Origin: Jannaschia sp. GRR-S6-38
GTDB lineage: Bacteria > Pseudomonadota > Alphaproteobacteria > Rhodobacterales > Rhodobacteraceae
Direction of reading: 5' to 3'
Length of the DNA stretch: 64,000 nt
Assembly: GCF_029853695.1 (NCBI RefSeq)
Contig: NZ_CP122537.1
Span: 1,612,001-1,676,000 of the forward strand
Part shown: positions 49,809 through 58,452 of the stretch, one piece after another
Layout of the letters: each line of letters begins with the position of its first letter
Position numbering within the stretch: position 1 is the first letter of the stretch
Program-made: the position numbers and the translations under genes
The notes under the pieces: generated by a model
What the model saw: the letters and a program-made list of their open reading frames with translations, nothing else
Database searches by the model: none
What the model was told of the DNA's origin: nothing

Positions 49809-51174
49809 GTTTCGGGGTTTCGTTCTGTTCGCCGAGATGCGGACCGGCTCCAACCACCTGGAGGAATCGCTCAACACCCTCTCGGATGTCCGGAGCTTCG
49901 GCGAGCTCTTCAACCCGGTCTTCATCGGCAAGCACAACCAGTTCGCGCTGTTCGGCATCGACATGGCCGCGCGCGCGGCCGACCCGGTGCCCCTTCTGGA
50001 CAGGGTCCTGGCCGAGGACGGGCTGACCGGGTTCCGCTTCTTCCACGACCACGATCCGCGGGTGCTCGACCGGGTGCTGGAGGATGCGTCGATCGCGAAG
50101 CTGGTCCTGACGCGCAATCCGCTCGACAGCTACGTGTCGCTCGCCATCGCGTCGCGGACGGGGCAATGGCGGCTGACCAATCCGAAGATGGCCAAGGCCG
50201 CCCAGGCGCGGTTCGATCCCGCCGCGTTCGACCGCATGGTCGCGGCGCAGCGCGAGTTCCGCGATCGGCTGCAGCGGCGGCTGCAGGTCACGGGGCAGAC
50301 CGCGTTCTGGCTCAACTACGAGGAGATTGGGGATCTGGAGGTGCTCAACGGCCTCGCCGCCTTCCTCGGCAGCCAGGACCGTCTGGCCGAAGTGCCGGGC
50401 AAGCTGAAGAAGCAGAACCCGGGCGCGGTCGACGAAAAGGTCGAGAATCCCGACGAGATGCGCGCCCACCTGGCGACGCTGGATCCCTTCGCGCTGACGC
50501 GCTCCGTCCATATGGAGCCCGTGCGCGGCCCGGCGGTTCCCAGCTTCATCGCCGCCGCCGAAAGCCCGCTTCTCGCCCTGCCCCTGCCCGGCAAGTCGGA
50601 CGCCGCCCTGCGCGACTGGCTGACGCGGCTCGACGGCGCCGCGCCGACAGGCGGGATGACGCAGAAAGGGCTGAAGCCTTGGATGCGGCGGAACAAGGAT
50701 TTCGTCAGCTTCGCCCTGCTGCGCCACCCGCTGGCGCGCGCGCATGACGCCTTTCGCGCGGTGCTGTCGGACACCGGCCCGCGGGCCAGCACGGTGCGCC
50801 GGGTCCTGACCAACCAGCACGGCATCGACCTGGAGGGGCCGCCGGACGTCGCCTTCCTGGGCTTCCTGACCTTCCTGAAGGCCAATCTGGGCGGCCAGTC
50901 CGCCCTGCCCGTCGCGGCCGAATGGGCGACGCAGACCGCGCTTCTGGCGGGAATGGCGCAAGCCGTCCTGCCCCAGCGCCTGATCCGCGAGGCGGAGGCG
51001 CAGGCCGAACTCGACCGGCTTGCGGATCTCGCGGGCCGTCCCCGTCAGCCCTTCGCGATGCCGTCGCCGGACTGGGCCGCGGGCCAGCTGGCCGACGAGA
51101 TCGAGGATGCCTGCATCGCCGCCTACCGGCGCGATTTCATGCAGTTCGGGTTCCGGCGCTGGAAGAACAGCTGA
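49798..51174 (+). CDS. sulfotransferase with two sulfotransferase-like halves
   Basis: The first half (residues 1 to about 230) is of the Stf0/NodH type. GFVLFAEMRTGSNHLEESLN provides the 5'-phosphosulfate loop for PAPS, and IAKLVLTRNPLDSYVSLAIA the 3'-phosphate-binding Arg and Ser. The second half (about 240-458) has FVSFALLRHPLARAHDAF, the typical RxPxxRxxSxF-like 3'-phosphate motif of a different sulfotransferase family, but an obvious 5' loop is missing. It is 458 residues long. Placement after three glycosyltransferases suggests it sulfates their product. PAP release would be handled by CysQ 5 kb upstream. Confidence 0.76.
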   Translation: MPARFRGFVLFAEMRTGSNHLEESLNTLSDVRSFGELFNPVFIGKHNQFALFGIDMAARAADPVPLLDRVLAEDGLTGFRFFHDHDPRVLDRVLEDASIAKLVLTRNPLDSYVSLAIASRTGQWRLTNPKMAKAAQARFDPAAFDRMVAAQREFRDRLQRRLQVTGQTAFWLNYEEIGDLEVLNGLAAFLGSQDRLAEVPGKLKKQNPGAVDEKVENPDEMRAHLATLDPFALTRSVHMEPVRGPAVPSFIAAAESPLLALPLPGKSDAALRDWLTRLDGAAPTGGMTQKGLKPWMRRNKDFVSFALLRHPLARAHDAFRAVLSDTGPRASTVRRVLTNQHGIDLEGPPDVAFLGFLTFLKANLGGQSALPVAAEWATQTALLAGMAQAVLPQRLIREAEAQAELDRLADLAGRPRQPFAMPSPDWAAGQLADEIEDACIAAYRRDFMQFGFRRWKNS

Positions 51175-51180
51175 TCCGCC

Positions 51181-51447
51181 TCACTTGGGCGGCATGCGGT
51201 GGACCGGCTCCTCGCGGTCATGGGCATGGCCGATCGCCTGCGCCAGCTCGGGCGGCAGCGCCGCGACGTTCAGCATCACCTTGCCGTCATGCACGGAGGC
51301 GATCTGGTCGACGGTGATCTTGGCCTCGCCGAAATTCTCGAAATGGATCAACACGTGATCGTTCCGAATTGCGCGGACCGCCCCGACATTCACGTCGCCC
51401 TCGCGCGCGAAAACCGGCTGATCGCGCTCGATATCGCTCAGTCTCAT
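51181..51447 (-). CDS. small conserved protein of unknown function
   Basis: I do not recognise a firm family for this 88-residue protein. It opens MRLSDIERDQPVFAREGDVN and has a short beta-rich core (VGAVRAIRNDHVLIHFENFG) reminiscent of PRC-barrel or DUF2171 domains. The C-terminal part (ALPPELAQAIGHAHDREEPV) is helical and then polar. It is soluble, with no Cys. It converges on the sulfotransferase with 6 bp between stops and lies on the same strand as ptsN-hpf-lptB. Confidence 0.6.
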   Translation of the reverse strand: MRLSDIERDQPVFAREGDVNVGAVRAIRNDHVLIHFENFGEAKITVDQIASVHDGKVMLNVAALPPELAQAIGHAHDREEPVHRMPPK

Positions 51448-51501
51448 GCCTTGCCCTCCCTGCTGGTCGCACCCCGATCATAGCGCGCGCGGGGCCCGGC
51501 G

Positions 51502-51966
51502 TCAGGCAGCCTCGGAGGCCTGGGCTTCGGTCAGCAGGGTATAGAGCAGCGCGGGCTCGGAATTCGCACGCAGTTTCGCGCAGAGCCCGGGATCGCGCAG
51601 CGTCCGCGACACCAGCGCCAGCGCCTTGAGATGCGCGACGCCCGCGCCTTCGGGCGCGAAGAGCGCGAAGATCAGGTCGACGGGCTTGCGGTCCATCGCC
51701 GAGAAGTCGATCGGCTGCTCGAGCTTCACGAAGACGCCGCGGACCTCGTCCAGCCCGGCCAGCCGAGCATGCGGCAGGGCCACGCCCTCGCCCACGCCGG
51801 TCGGACCCAGCGCCTCGCGGTCCTGCAGCGCGCTAAAGGTCGCATCGTATTCCAGCCCGTGAACCGACTTGGCGATCTCGGCGAGATCGCACAGCAGACG
51901 CTTCTTGCTGCTGGCCCGGGGCAGGATTTTCACCGCACCGGGGACCAGGATTTCGCTCAGACGCAT
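51502..51966 (-). CDS. ptsN: PtsN, EIIA-Ntr phosphotransfer regulator
   Basis: PtsN is the terminal phosphoacceptor of the nitrogen-related PTS, regulating potassium, nitrogen and cell-envelope functions rather than sugar uptake. The 154-residue protein has the phosphorylatable His66 in GEGVALPHARL, preceded by the conserved LQDREALGPTGVG. The family core LIFALFAPEGAGVAHLKAL follows. It lies downstream of hpf on the same strand, in the widespread lptB-(rpoN)-hpf-ptsN order, though rpoN is absent here. Confidence 0.93.
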   Translation of the reverse strand: MRLSEILVPGAVKILPRASSKKRLLCDLAEIAKSVHGLEYDATFSALQDREALGPTGVGEGVALPHARLAGLDEVRGVFVKLEQPIDFSAMDRKPVDLIFALFAPEGAGVAHLKALALVSRTLRDPGLCAKLRANSEPALLYTLLTEAQASEAA

Positions 51967-52008
51967 CTGTACTGCCCTCGCTCGCGCGCCCCTGTCCCGG
52001 GGCCTTGC

Positions 52009-52578
52009 TCAGGTGCTCGCGGCAGGGTCGATCCAGCCGACGTTTCCGTCGTCGCGCCGGTAGACCACATTCACGCCGCCGCCCTTTTCGTTCTTGAAGA
52101 CCAGCACCGGGGCGCCGGCCAGTTCCATTTGCATTACCGCCTCGCCGACGGACAGGGACGGGATCTTGGTTTCCATCTCCGCCACGATCATCGGCGCGAG
52201 GGTGTCGGGTTCGTCACCCTCGCTCTCGGCGGCGAGGATATAGGAGGACGCGCCGGAGAGTTCAACCGGCTGGGACCGTTCCTGGTGATGGTTCTTCAAA
52301 CGCCGCTTGTAGCGGCGCAACTGCTTCTCCATCTTCTCGCTCGCCGCGTCGAACGCCGCGTAGATCTCGGTCGCCTTGGCCTTGGCCGTCGCGGTCAGGC
52401 CGGTGCTCAGATGGACCGTGGATTCGCAGACGAATTCGTGGGCCGATTTCGAGAAGGTCACCTGCGCGTCGGTCGGACGGCCGGCATATTTCTCGATCAC
52501 GCCGCCCAGCTCGGTCTTCACGTGGGTCTGGAGGGCTTCGCCGATATCGATCTGCTTTCCGGTGATCTGGTAGCGCAT
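52009..52578 (-). CDS. hpf: HPF, long-form ribosome hibernation-promoting factor
   Basis: HPF dimerises 70S ribosomes into inactive 100S particles in stationary phase. The 189-residue protein is the long form. The N-terminal ribosome-binding domain runs from MRYQITGKQIDIGEALQTHV to about residue 105 with basic LRRYKRRLKNHH. A linker and a C-terminal dimerisation domain (SVGEAVMQMELAGAPVLVFK, ending in YRRDDGNVGWIDP) follow. An AAGGAGGAACC site precedes the ATG at 52578. Confidence 0.93.
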   Translation of the reverse strand: MRYQITGKQIDIGEALQTHVKTELGGVIEKYAGRPTDAQVTFSKSAHEFVCESTVHLSTGLTATAKAKATEIYAAFDAASEKMEKQLRRYKRRLKNHHQERSQPVELSGASSYILAAESEGDEPDTLAPMIVAEMETKIPSLSVGEAVMQMELAGAPVLVFKNEKGGGVNVVYRRDDGNVGWIDPAAST

Positions 52579-52784
52579 GGTTCCTCCTTCGGGGGCGTGC
52601 GGCCGTGCGCGCGGGATGCGCGTCAGGTCGGGAATCCTGGATGTTGCCGGAGACGGGCCTGGAAGCGGTGAGCGGCGTGGCGCCTGCGCGTTCGGGGCGG
52701 ATCGGTCCTGTCGAGAGATCGGGTCTCCATCCGTCAATTGGGCGCTTTCGGCGGGAAACTGTCAATGGCCGCGATGCGGGCTCC

Positions 52785-53549
52785 TCAGCGCGAGAACCCC
52801 TCGCCCAGATAGACGCGCCGGACGCCGGCATTCGACACGACCTCGTCGGGGCTGCCCGACATCAGCACGCCGCCATCGTGCAGGATGTAGGCGCGATCGA
52901 CGATCTCCAGCGTTTCGCGGACGTTGTGGTCGGTGATCAGGACGCCGATGCCGCGCTCCTTCAGCTCGATCACGAGGCCGCGGATATCGTTCACCGCGAT
53001 CGGGTCGACGCCCGCGAAGGGCTCGTCCAGCAGGAGGTAGCGGGGCTTGGCCGCGAGGCAGCGCGCGATCTCGACCCGGCGCCGCTCGCCACCCGAGAGC
53101 GACATGGCCGAGGCGCGGCGCAGATGCTCGATATGGAATTCGCCCAGAAGCTCTTCCAGCCGCTCGCGCCGGCGGTGTCGCTTGGGCTCGGCCACTTCGA
53201 GAATGGCCATGATGTTCTGCTCGACGCTCAGCCCGCGGAAGATCGACATTTCCTGCGGGAGGTAGCCGATCCCGGCCTTGGCGCGGCGATACATCGGCAG
53301 CCAGGTCACGTCCTGCCCGTCCAGCGTGACCTTGCCGCCATCCGGCGCCACCAGCCCGGCGATGCAGTAGAAGCTGGTCGTCTTGCCCGAGCCATTGGGC
53401 CCCAGCAGCGCCACGACCTCGCCGCGGGCGAGATCCATGGACACGTCGCGGATCACGGGCCGCTTTTTGTAGGACTTGCGCAGGTTGCGAATCCGCAGGC
53501 CGCCATCGCCCTCGATCACCGAGGGGCCGGGTTTGTTCGCGGCGCTCAC
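52785..53549 (-). CDS. lptB: LptB, LPS export ABC ATPase
   Basis: LptB drives LptFG to extract lipopolysaccharide from the inner membrane. The 254-residue ATPase has Walker A GPNGSGKT at 50-57, the Q-loop [13 protein letters not shown], the signature [18 protein letters not shown], and Walker [14 protein letters not shown]. The switch His is in [11 protein letters not shown]. It overlaps the lptA stop as ATGA. About 206 bp of gene-free sequence separate it from hpf, where many alphaproteobacteria carry rpoN. Confidence 0.96.
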   Translation of the reverse strand: MSAANKPGPSVIEGDGGLRIRNLRKSYKKRPVIRDVSMDLARGEVVALLGPNGSGKTTSFYCIAGLVAPDGGKVTLDGQDVTWLPMYRRAKAGIGYLPQEMSIFRGLSVEQNIMAILEVAEPKRHRRRERLEELLGEFHIEHLRRASAMSLSGGERRRVEIARCLAAKPRYLLLDEPFAGVDPIAVNDIRGLVIELKERGIGVLITDHNVRETLEIVDRAYILHDGGVLMSGSPDEVVSNAGVRRVYLGEGFSR

Positions 53550-54031
53550 GGTTGCAGCGTGGTCCGCACGCGGCCCGTCACGGTGCCCGCGCCCGAGTCG
53601 AGGTTTACCAGGAGCCGGTCGCCCGCCAGCGTGTTGCCCTGCTGCGTGACGACCACGTCCCCGGTCAGCACGATGTCGGAAGAGCCGAGCGTGTAGACCG
53701 CTTCCTGCCCCTCGGCGGCATCGGCGCCCGCGACGATCAGCACGTCGCCCGAGGCGTTCAGCCTCTCGATCCGGCGGTCGCCATTCGCGGTCGCGTAATC
53801 CACCACCACCTGGTTGGCGGCCAGTCGCAGCTCGCCCTGCACGATGACGACATTCCCGGTCAGCACCGCGCGGCCGTTCGATTGGTCGACTTCCAGCGTG
53901 TCGGACGCGACCTCGACCGGGGCCGAAGCGTCATGCCCGCCGCCGCCGAATCCGACGGTCGCCGTCTGCGCCATGGCGGGCCCCGCGAGCAGGGTCAGGA
54001 AAACGAGAAATCGGGACAACATGCGCGGCAT
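53546..54031 (-). CDS. lptA: LptA, periplasmic LPS-transport bridge protein (fused in frame to lptC as sequenced)
   Basis: LptA forms the beta-jellyroll bridge that carries LPS across the periplasm. The segment from ATG 54031 (or 54022) reads [19 protein letters not shown], a signal peptide ending AMAQ. The OstA-type domain follows: [20 protein letters not shown] and [20 protein letters not shown]. It ends [20 protein letters not shown]. Length from 54031 is 161 residues. As sequenced no stop separates it from lptC, so the internal signal peptide sits inside a 368-residue frame. This is resolved by one extra C in the run at 54043-54048. Confidence 0.88.
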   Translation of the reverse strand: MPRMLSRFLVFLTLLAGPAMAQTATVGFGGGGHDASAPVEVASDTLEVDQSNGRAVLTGNVVIVQGELRLAANQVVVDYATANGDRRIERLNASGDVLIVAGADAAEGQEAVYTLGSSDIVLTGDVVVTQQGNTLAGDRLLVNLDSGAGTVTGRVRTTLQP

Positions 54032-54032
54032 C

Positions 54033-54652
54033 CTATGGCGTCGGGGGGTATATAGCAGATCGACGCCATCGGTGAAGACCAGCCGCCCCCGGCCGGTCGC
54101 GTCCTCGTCCAGCCGCATCGATCCGGCGCGCAGATCGCCGAGCGGGCCGTCCCCGGTCACCTCGCCGGGAGCGAAGATGTCCAGATCGCCCAGCGACCCC
54201 TGCAGCCGTTCCGTCCGCAGCGTGTAGCCGGTCGAGGTCTGCACCCGGACGGCGCCGCGTAGGTCGACGGTGCGCGCGGCGGAATCGATCTGGCCGCCCA
54301 GGGCCGAGACGGTGGTTCGGTCGCCATCGGCGCCTTCCAGCACGAGCCGCATCGTCTCGACGCTCAGGCGGCGGGGATCGTCGGGGTCGGGCCGGGCCGT
54401 CGCCGCCGAGAGGGCGAAGGCGGTGCCGTCCTCGCTCAGCCCCGACAGGCGGGGCGTCGTCAGCTGCCGGTCGCGGGCACGCTCGCTGACGTCCACTTCG
54501 GCGAAGGGGATCGCGTCCGACGGGTCGACCGTGCGTGCGAGCATGAACACCGTCGACAGAAGCGCGAGCGCCGCCACCGGCAGGATGATGGTCGCCAGCC
54601 GGACGACGCGGCTGTGGAGTTTCTGGCGATTGCGCGTCGGCATCGGACGCAT
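54033..54652 (-). CDS. lptC: LptC, inner-membrane LPS-transport protein (stop lost by a C-run difference)
   Basis: LptC links the LptBFG pump to LptA. The protein starts MRPMPTRNRQKLHSRVV, with one N-terminal membrane anchor (LATIILPVAALALLSTVFML). A periplasmic LptC domain follows with DVSERARDRQLTTPRLSGL and LDIFAPGEVTGDG. As sequenced the frame runs on through the 6-C run (+ strand G at 54043-54048) into lptA. With seven C it would end LLYTPPTP and stop at TAG 54035-54033, one base before the lptA ATG. That ordinary arrangement is what I infer to be correct. Confidence 0.82.
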
Positions 54653-54656
54653 CCTG

Positions 54657-55286
54657 TCAGGAATGGGCGAAGATGTCCGTCTCCGGATAGCCGATCAGGT
54701 CCAGCTTGGCCCGGGTCGGCAGGAAATCGAAACAGGCCTGCGCGATCTCCTGGCGCTCCTCGCGGGCCAGCCTTGCGTCGAGCGCGTCCTTCAGGCGGTG
54801 CAGATAGAAGACGTCCGAGGCGGCATAGGCCATCTGCGCCTCGCTCAGCTCCTCCGCGCCCCAGTCCGAGGTCTGCTGCATCTTCGAGATATCCTCGCCC
54901 AGCAATTCCGACAGCAAAGCCTTGAGCCCGTGGCGGTCGGTATAGGTCCGCACCAGCCGGCTGGCGATCTTGGAGCACCAGACCGGCTGCGCCAGCGCGC
55001 CGAAGGCGTGGTACATCGCGGCGATGTCGAAGCGGCCGAAATGGAAGAGCTTCAGCACGGTTTCGTCGCGCAGCAGCGCCTCGAGCCGCGGCGCCGATGT
55101 CTGTCCCTTCGCGATCTGCACCAGGTGGGCATGGCCGTCCCCGCCGGACAGCTGCACGAGGCAGAGCCGGTCGCGATGCGGGTCCAGGCCCATCGTCTCG
55201 CAATCGATCGCGACGCCGTTCGGGAAGTGCAGCCCTTCGGGCAGGTCGCCTTGGTGAAGGGTGATATCGGACTGGCTGATCGTCAT
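54657..55286 (-). CDS. RNase D-like 3'-5' exonuclease
   Basis: The 209-residue protein has the DEDD exonuclease core only. Exo I is AIDCETMGLDPHRDRL, Exo II LFHFGRFDIAAMYHAFG, and Exo III MAYAASDVFYLHRL, with the Tyr of the DEDDy class. The HRDC domains of full-length RNase D are missing, so this is the short form frequent in alphaproteobacteria. It probably trims RNA 3' ends. The gene precedes lptC by 4 bp, the same strand and probably the same transcript. Confidence 0.86.
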   Translation of the reverse strand: MTISQSDITLHQGDLPEGLHFPNGVAIDCETMGLDPHRDRLCLVQLSGGDGHAHLVQIAKGQTSAPRLEALLRDETVLKLFHFGRFDIAAMYHAFGALAQPVWCSKIASRLVRTYTDRHGLKALLSELLGEDISKMQQTSDWGAEELSEAQMAYAASDVFYLHRLKDALDARLAREERQEIAQACFDFLPTRAKLDLIGYPETDIFAHS

Positions 55287-55387
55287 CGCGCGCTCCTGAG
55301 CTCGGCCCGCGGGCTTGGGCGCACCGGGCGCGGGTCTCATAGCGAGCGCGAGCCGTGGATCGCAAGGCGCGCGGACGCGCCTGGAGC

Positions 55388-55642
55388 CTAGAACTCGATC
55401 ACGAAGCCGCAACCGACCGAGGTGGCCAGCAGGTCGTCCCCGTCCGCCGTGCCGCGCCCGGTGGAGTCCCAGGCTTCCTTGGCCAGGCCTAGGCCAATCG
55501 CCGCCATGCATCCCTTGACCTGGCTGCCGGTCATCTCGGCGACGGCCTGCGAGGTGACGACGCCGGCGGCGGCATGCTTCGCCTTGTCCTGTCCGCAGGC
55601 GGGCAGGGCGAGGCAGAGGGCGAGGAGGGAAAACCGGAGCAT
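55388..55642 (-). CDS. small lipoprotein, YfiM/DUF2279-like
   Basis: The 84-residue protein starts MLRFSLLALCLALPACGQDK, a lipoprotein signal with LPAC lipobox (Cys16). The mature part has DKAKHAAAGVVTSQAV, AAIGLGLAKEAWDS and DGDDLLATSVGCG, a His-Gly-rich pattern similar to YfiM-type lipoproteins (DKxxH, then small-residue helices). The function is unknown. It should be anchored in the outer or inner membrane after lipidation. It lies downstream of the tRNA-Leu terminator on the same strand. Confidence 0.72.
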   Translation of the reverse strand: MLRFSLLALCLALPACGQDKAKHAAAGVVTSQAVAEMTGSQVKGCMAAIGLGLAKEAWDSTGRGTADGDDLLATSVGCGFVIEF

Positions 55643-55776
55643 GGCGCTGACCTTTGACTAACGAAACGTTAAGCCGGTCTAGCCGAGAAAAAGACGAATG
55701 AAGACAAAGTCTTGCGTTAACCATTAACGCATGGAGAGCGCGCCGAGCCTGCCGCCGCGCCCGGCCCGGAAAAAGG

Positions 55777-55810
55777 AAACCCCCGAGAAACCAACGGTCC
55801 CCGGGGGTTT
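55777..55810 (-). terminator. rho-independent terminator of tRNA-Leu
   Basis: AAACCCCCG (55777-55785) and CGGGGGTTT (55802-55810) form a 9-bp stem around a 16-nt loop. Reading leftward from the tRNA, the hairpin is followed by CCTTTTTCC. Position just past the CCA end and the T-run fit an intrinsic terminator. Confidence 0.8.
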
Positions 55811-55819
55811 TCTTTTCCG

Positions 55820-55906
<87 letters not shown>

Positions 55907-56031
55907 TTCCACGGTGCGCGGTGCGTATCCCCGGCCCCCGACCGTGTCAATCACCCGCGGGCGGAAAATCGCGGCCCTTGCCCGGGCCTTGTGCGGGGGG
56001 TATCGGACGGGCGACCGGACAGGAGGGCCCC

Positions 56032-57015
56032 ATGCAAAAGCTCGTCACGATCTTCGGCGGTTCGGGCTTCGTCGGCCGCTATATCGCGCGCCGCATGGCC
56101 AAGGCCGGCTGGCGCGTGCGCGTCGCCGTGCGACGTCCCAACGAGGCGCATTTCGTCCGCATGTATGGCAGCGTGGGCCAGGTCGATGCGGTCTTCGCCA
56201 ATATCCGCGACGATGCCAGCGTCGCCGCCGCGCTGACCGGGGCCGAGGCGGTGGTCAATTGCGTGGGCATCCTGGCCGAAGGCGGCAAGCAGAGCTTCGA
56301 CGCGGTGCAGTCGCAGGGCGCCGCCCGCATCGCGCGCATCGCGGCCGAGATGGGCGTCGGGCGGATGGTGCAGATCAGCGCGATCGGCGCCGATGCCGAG
56401 AGCGACAGCGCCTATGCCCGGACCAAAGCCGCGGGCGAGGCCGCCGTCCTCGACGCGATGCCGAACGCGGTGATCCTGCGCCCGTCCATCGTCTTCGGCG
56501 CCGAGGACCAGTTCTTCAACCGCTTCGCCGGGATGGCCCGGCTGGCCCCGGCGATCCCGGTCGTCGGCGCGAAGACGCGCTTCCAGCCGATCTTCGTCGA
56601 CGATGTGGCCGCCGCCGCGGCGATGGCCGCGCAGGGCCGCGCCAAGCCCGGCATCTACGAGCTGGGCGGCCCCGATATCGAGAGTTTCCGCGGCCTGATG
56701 CAGACCATGCTGCGCGTCATCCGCCGCCGCGCGCTGATCGTGCCGGTGCCGTTCTTCGCCGCGAAGATCATGGCGGGCGCCTTCGACCTGCTGCAGGCCG
56801 TCACCTTCGGTGTGTTCCAGAACGGCGTCCTGACCCGCGACCAGGTCCGCAACCTGGCGCGGGACAACGTGGTGAGCGGCGACCATCCGGGCTTCGAGGC
56901 CTTCGGGATCGAGCCCATGGCGATGGAAGCCGTCCTGCCCGACTATCTCTGGCGCTTCCGTCCCTCGGGCCAGTATTCCGACATCACCGAGAGCGCCCGC
57001 AAGCTGAAGGGCTGA
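56032..57015 (+). CDS. NAD(P)-binding protein of the complex I NDUFA9 family
   Basis: The 327-residue short-chain-dehydrogenase-like protein starts MQKLVTIFGGSGFVGRYIAR, the GGxGFxG nucleotide loop of atypical SDRs, with NCVGILAEGGKQSFD and the RMVQISAIGAD segment. A YARTKAAGE motif holds the usual Tyr and Lys. It belongs to the NDUFA9 / NAD-dependent epimerase group. Bacterial members are not shown to be complex I subunits as a rule, so a role in quinone or respiratory-chain biology is only suggested. AGGAGGGCCCC precedes the ATG. Confidence 0.83.
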   Translation: MQKLVTIFGGSGFVGRYIARRMAKAGWRVRVAVRRPNEAHFVRMYGSVGQVDAVFANIRDDASVAAALTGAEAVVNCVGILAEGGKQSFDAVQSQGAARIARIAAEMGVGRMVQISAIGADAESDSAYARTKAAGEAAVLDAMPNAVILRPSIVFGAEDQFFNRFAGMARLAPAIPVVGAKTRFQPIFVDDVAAAAAMAAQGRAKPGIYELGGPDIESFRGLMQTMLRVIRRRALIVPVPFFAAKIMAGAFDLLQAVTFGVFQNGVLTRDQVRNLARDNVVSGDHPGFEAFGIEPMAMEAVLPDYLWRFRPSGQYSDITESARKLKG

Positions 57016-57065
57016 CACGCCCCCGCGCCGCGCTATGTCCCTCCGGGTTGCGAGGAGAGACGGGC

Positions 57066-58448
57066 ATGGCACGACGGACGCGCGATCTGACGGAAGGACC
57101 GGTCTGGAAGGCCATCGCCCTGGTCGCGGGGCCGATGGTCCTAGGGATTGCGGCGGTGCTCTCGACCGGGCTGGTCGATGCGTATTTCCTCGCCAAGGTC
57201 TCGCCCGAGGCGCTGGCAGCCGTCGGCTTCATCTTCCCGCTGACCACCACGATCACCTCGCTCTCGATCGGCCTTTCGGCCGGGGCCAGCGCGGTGATCA
57301 GCCAGGCCCTGGGCCGCAAGGACGCCGAGGACGACGTCACTCGCCGGGGTCTGCACGCGCTGGGCTTCGGCATCGGGCTCGCGACGCTGGCGTCGCTCGC
57401 GTTCTGGCTGCTCGACGGCTGGATCCTCACCCTGATGAACGCCGATGACGACGTGCGCGACGTGGCGCTGCGCTACACGCCGCTCTGGTGTCTCAGCTTC
57501 CCGTTCCTGGTCGCGATGATGCTGATCAACGCGGTCTTCCGCGCGCATGGCAATGGCGGCGTCTCGGCGGGGGTGATGGTCGCCTCGGCCGTCGTCAACG
57601 TGGGCACGACCCCGGTCTTCATCCTGGGCCTCGGTCCGGTGCCCGAACTGGGCATCGCCGGCGCGGCGCTCGGCACGCTGGTCGCCATGGTCGCCGGCGC
57701 GGCGATCGCCGGTTGGCTGGCCTGGAGCGACGGCATCCTGCAACCCTGCGAGGAACCGCTGCGCGACCTCGGGGCGAACGCGAAATCCATCCTCGGCGTC
57801 GGCGGTCCGGCGGCGGCGTCGAACGCCATCCGGCCGGGCGGCATGGCGCTGGTGACGGCCGCGGTGGCCGTGGTCGGGTCGAATTACGTGGGCGGCTTCG
57901 GCGCGGCGACCCGGGTGCAGAGCCTCGTCTCCGTCCCGCTCCTGGCGCTCAGCTCGGGCATCGGACCGGTGGTCGGGCAGAACTGGGGCGCGGGGGCGAA
58001 GGATCGCGCGCGGCTGGCGCTGAAACTCTGCTTCGGCTTCTCGCTTGGCTACGGCCTTCTGGTCGCGCTGCTGCTGTTTTTCTTCGCCGCACCGATCGCC
58101 GGCGCCTTCGGCGCGTCCGAGCAATCGACGGAGGCAGCGGCGGCCTATCTGCGGATCGTCGGCTGGTCGCTCTTCGGCTTCGGGATGCTCGTCACCGGCA
58201 ACGCGGCGCTCAACGCGATCTCGAAGGCCGGCCACGCCATGACGCTGTCGATCACGCGGGTGATCGCCGTCTACGTGCCGCTCGCCTGGCTCGGGGTCAC
58301 CCTGTTCGGCTATACCGGCATCCTCGGCGCGGCGGTCATCGCCAATTGCTTCGGCGCCTGGGCCGTTCTGGTCGCGGCGCGGGCCGTGGGCCTCCTGGAG
58401 ACGAATTTCGTCGGCGTCTCCGGACCCGCGCGGGTCGTCCCGGCCTGA
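57066..58448 (+). CDS. MATE family efflux transporter
   Basis: The 460-residue protein has twelve predicted membrane segments in two homologous halves: the first from GPVWKAIALVAGPMVLGI, the second from ILGVGGPAAASNAIRPGG. The MATE-typical INAVFRAHGN appears in the middle and GIGPVVGQNWGAGAKDRAR in the second half. Substrate and ion coupling (Na+ or H+) cannot be told. It lies 50 bp after the NDUFA9-like gene and converges on uppP. Confidence 0.9.
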   Translation: MARRTRDLTEGPVWKAIALVAGPMVLGIAAVLSTGLVDAYFLAKVSPEALAAVGFIFPLTTTITSLSIGLSAGASAVISQALGRKDAEDDVTRRGLHALGFGIGLATLASLAFWLLDGWILTLMNADDDVRDVALRYTPLWCLSFPFLVAMMLINAVFRAHGNGGVSAGVMVASAVVNVGTTPVFILGLGPVPELGIAGAALGTLVAMVAGAAIAGWLAWSDGILQPCEEPLRDLGANAKSILGVGGPAAASNAIRPGGMALVTAAVAVVGSNYVGGFGAATRVQSLVSVPLLALSSGIGPVVGQNWGAGAKDRARLALKLCFGFSLGYGLLVALLLFFFAAPIAGAFGASEQSTEAAAAYLRIVGWSLFGFGMLVTGNAALNAISKAGHAMTLSITRVIAVYVPLAWLGVTLFGYTGILGAAVIANCFGAWAVLVAARAVGLLETNFVGVSGPARVVPA

Positions 58449-58452
58449 GCGG

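Noticed and set aside
48069..50117. 682-codon frame antisense to the GT14-type gene
   Set aside because: Shadow frame caused by high GC at third positions; no ribosome-binding site or recognisable domain.
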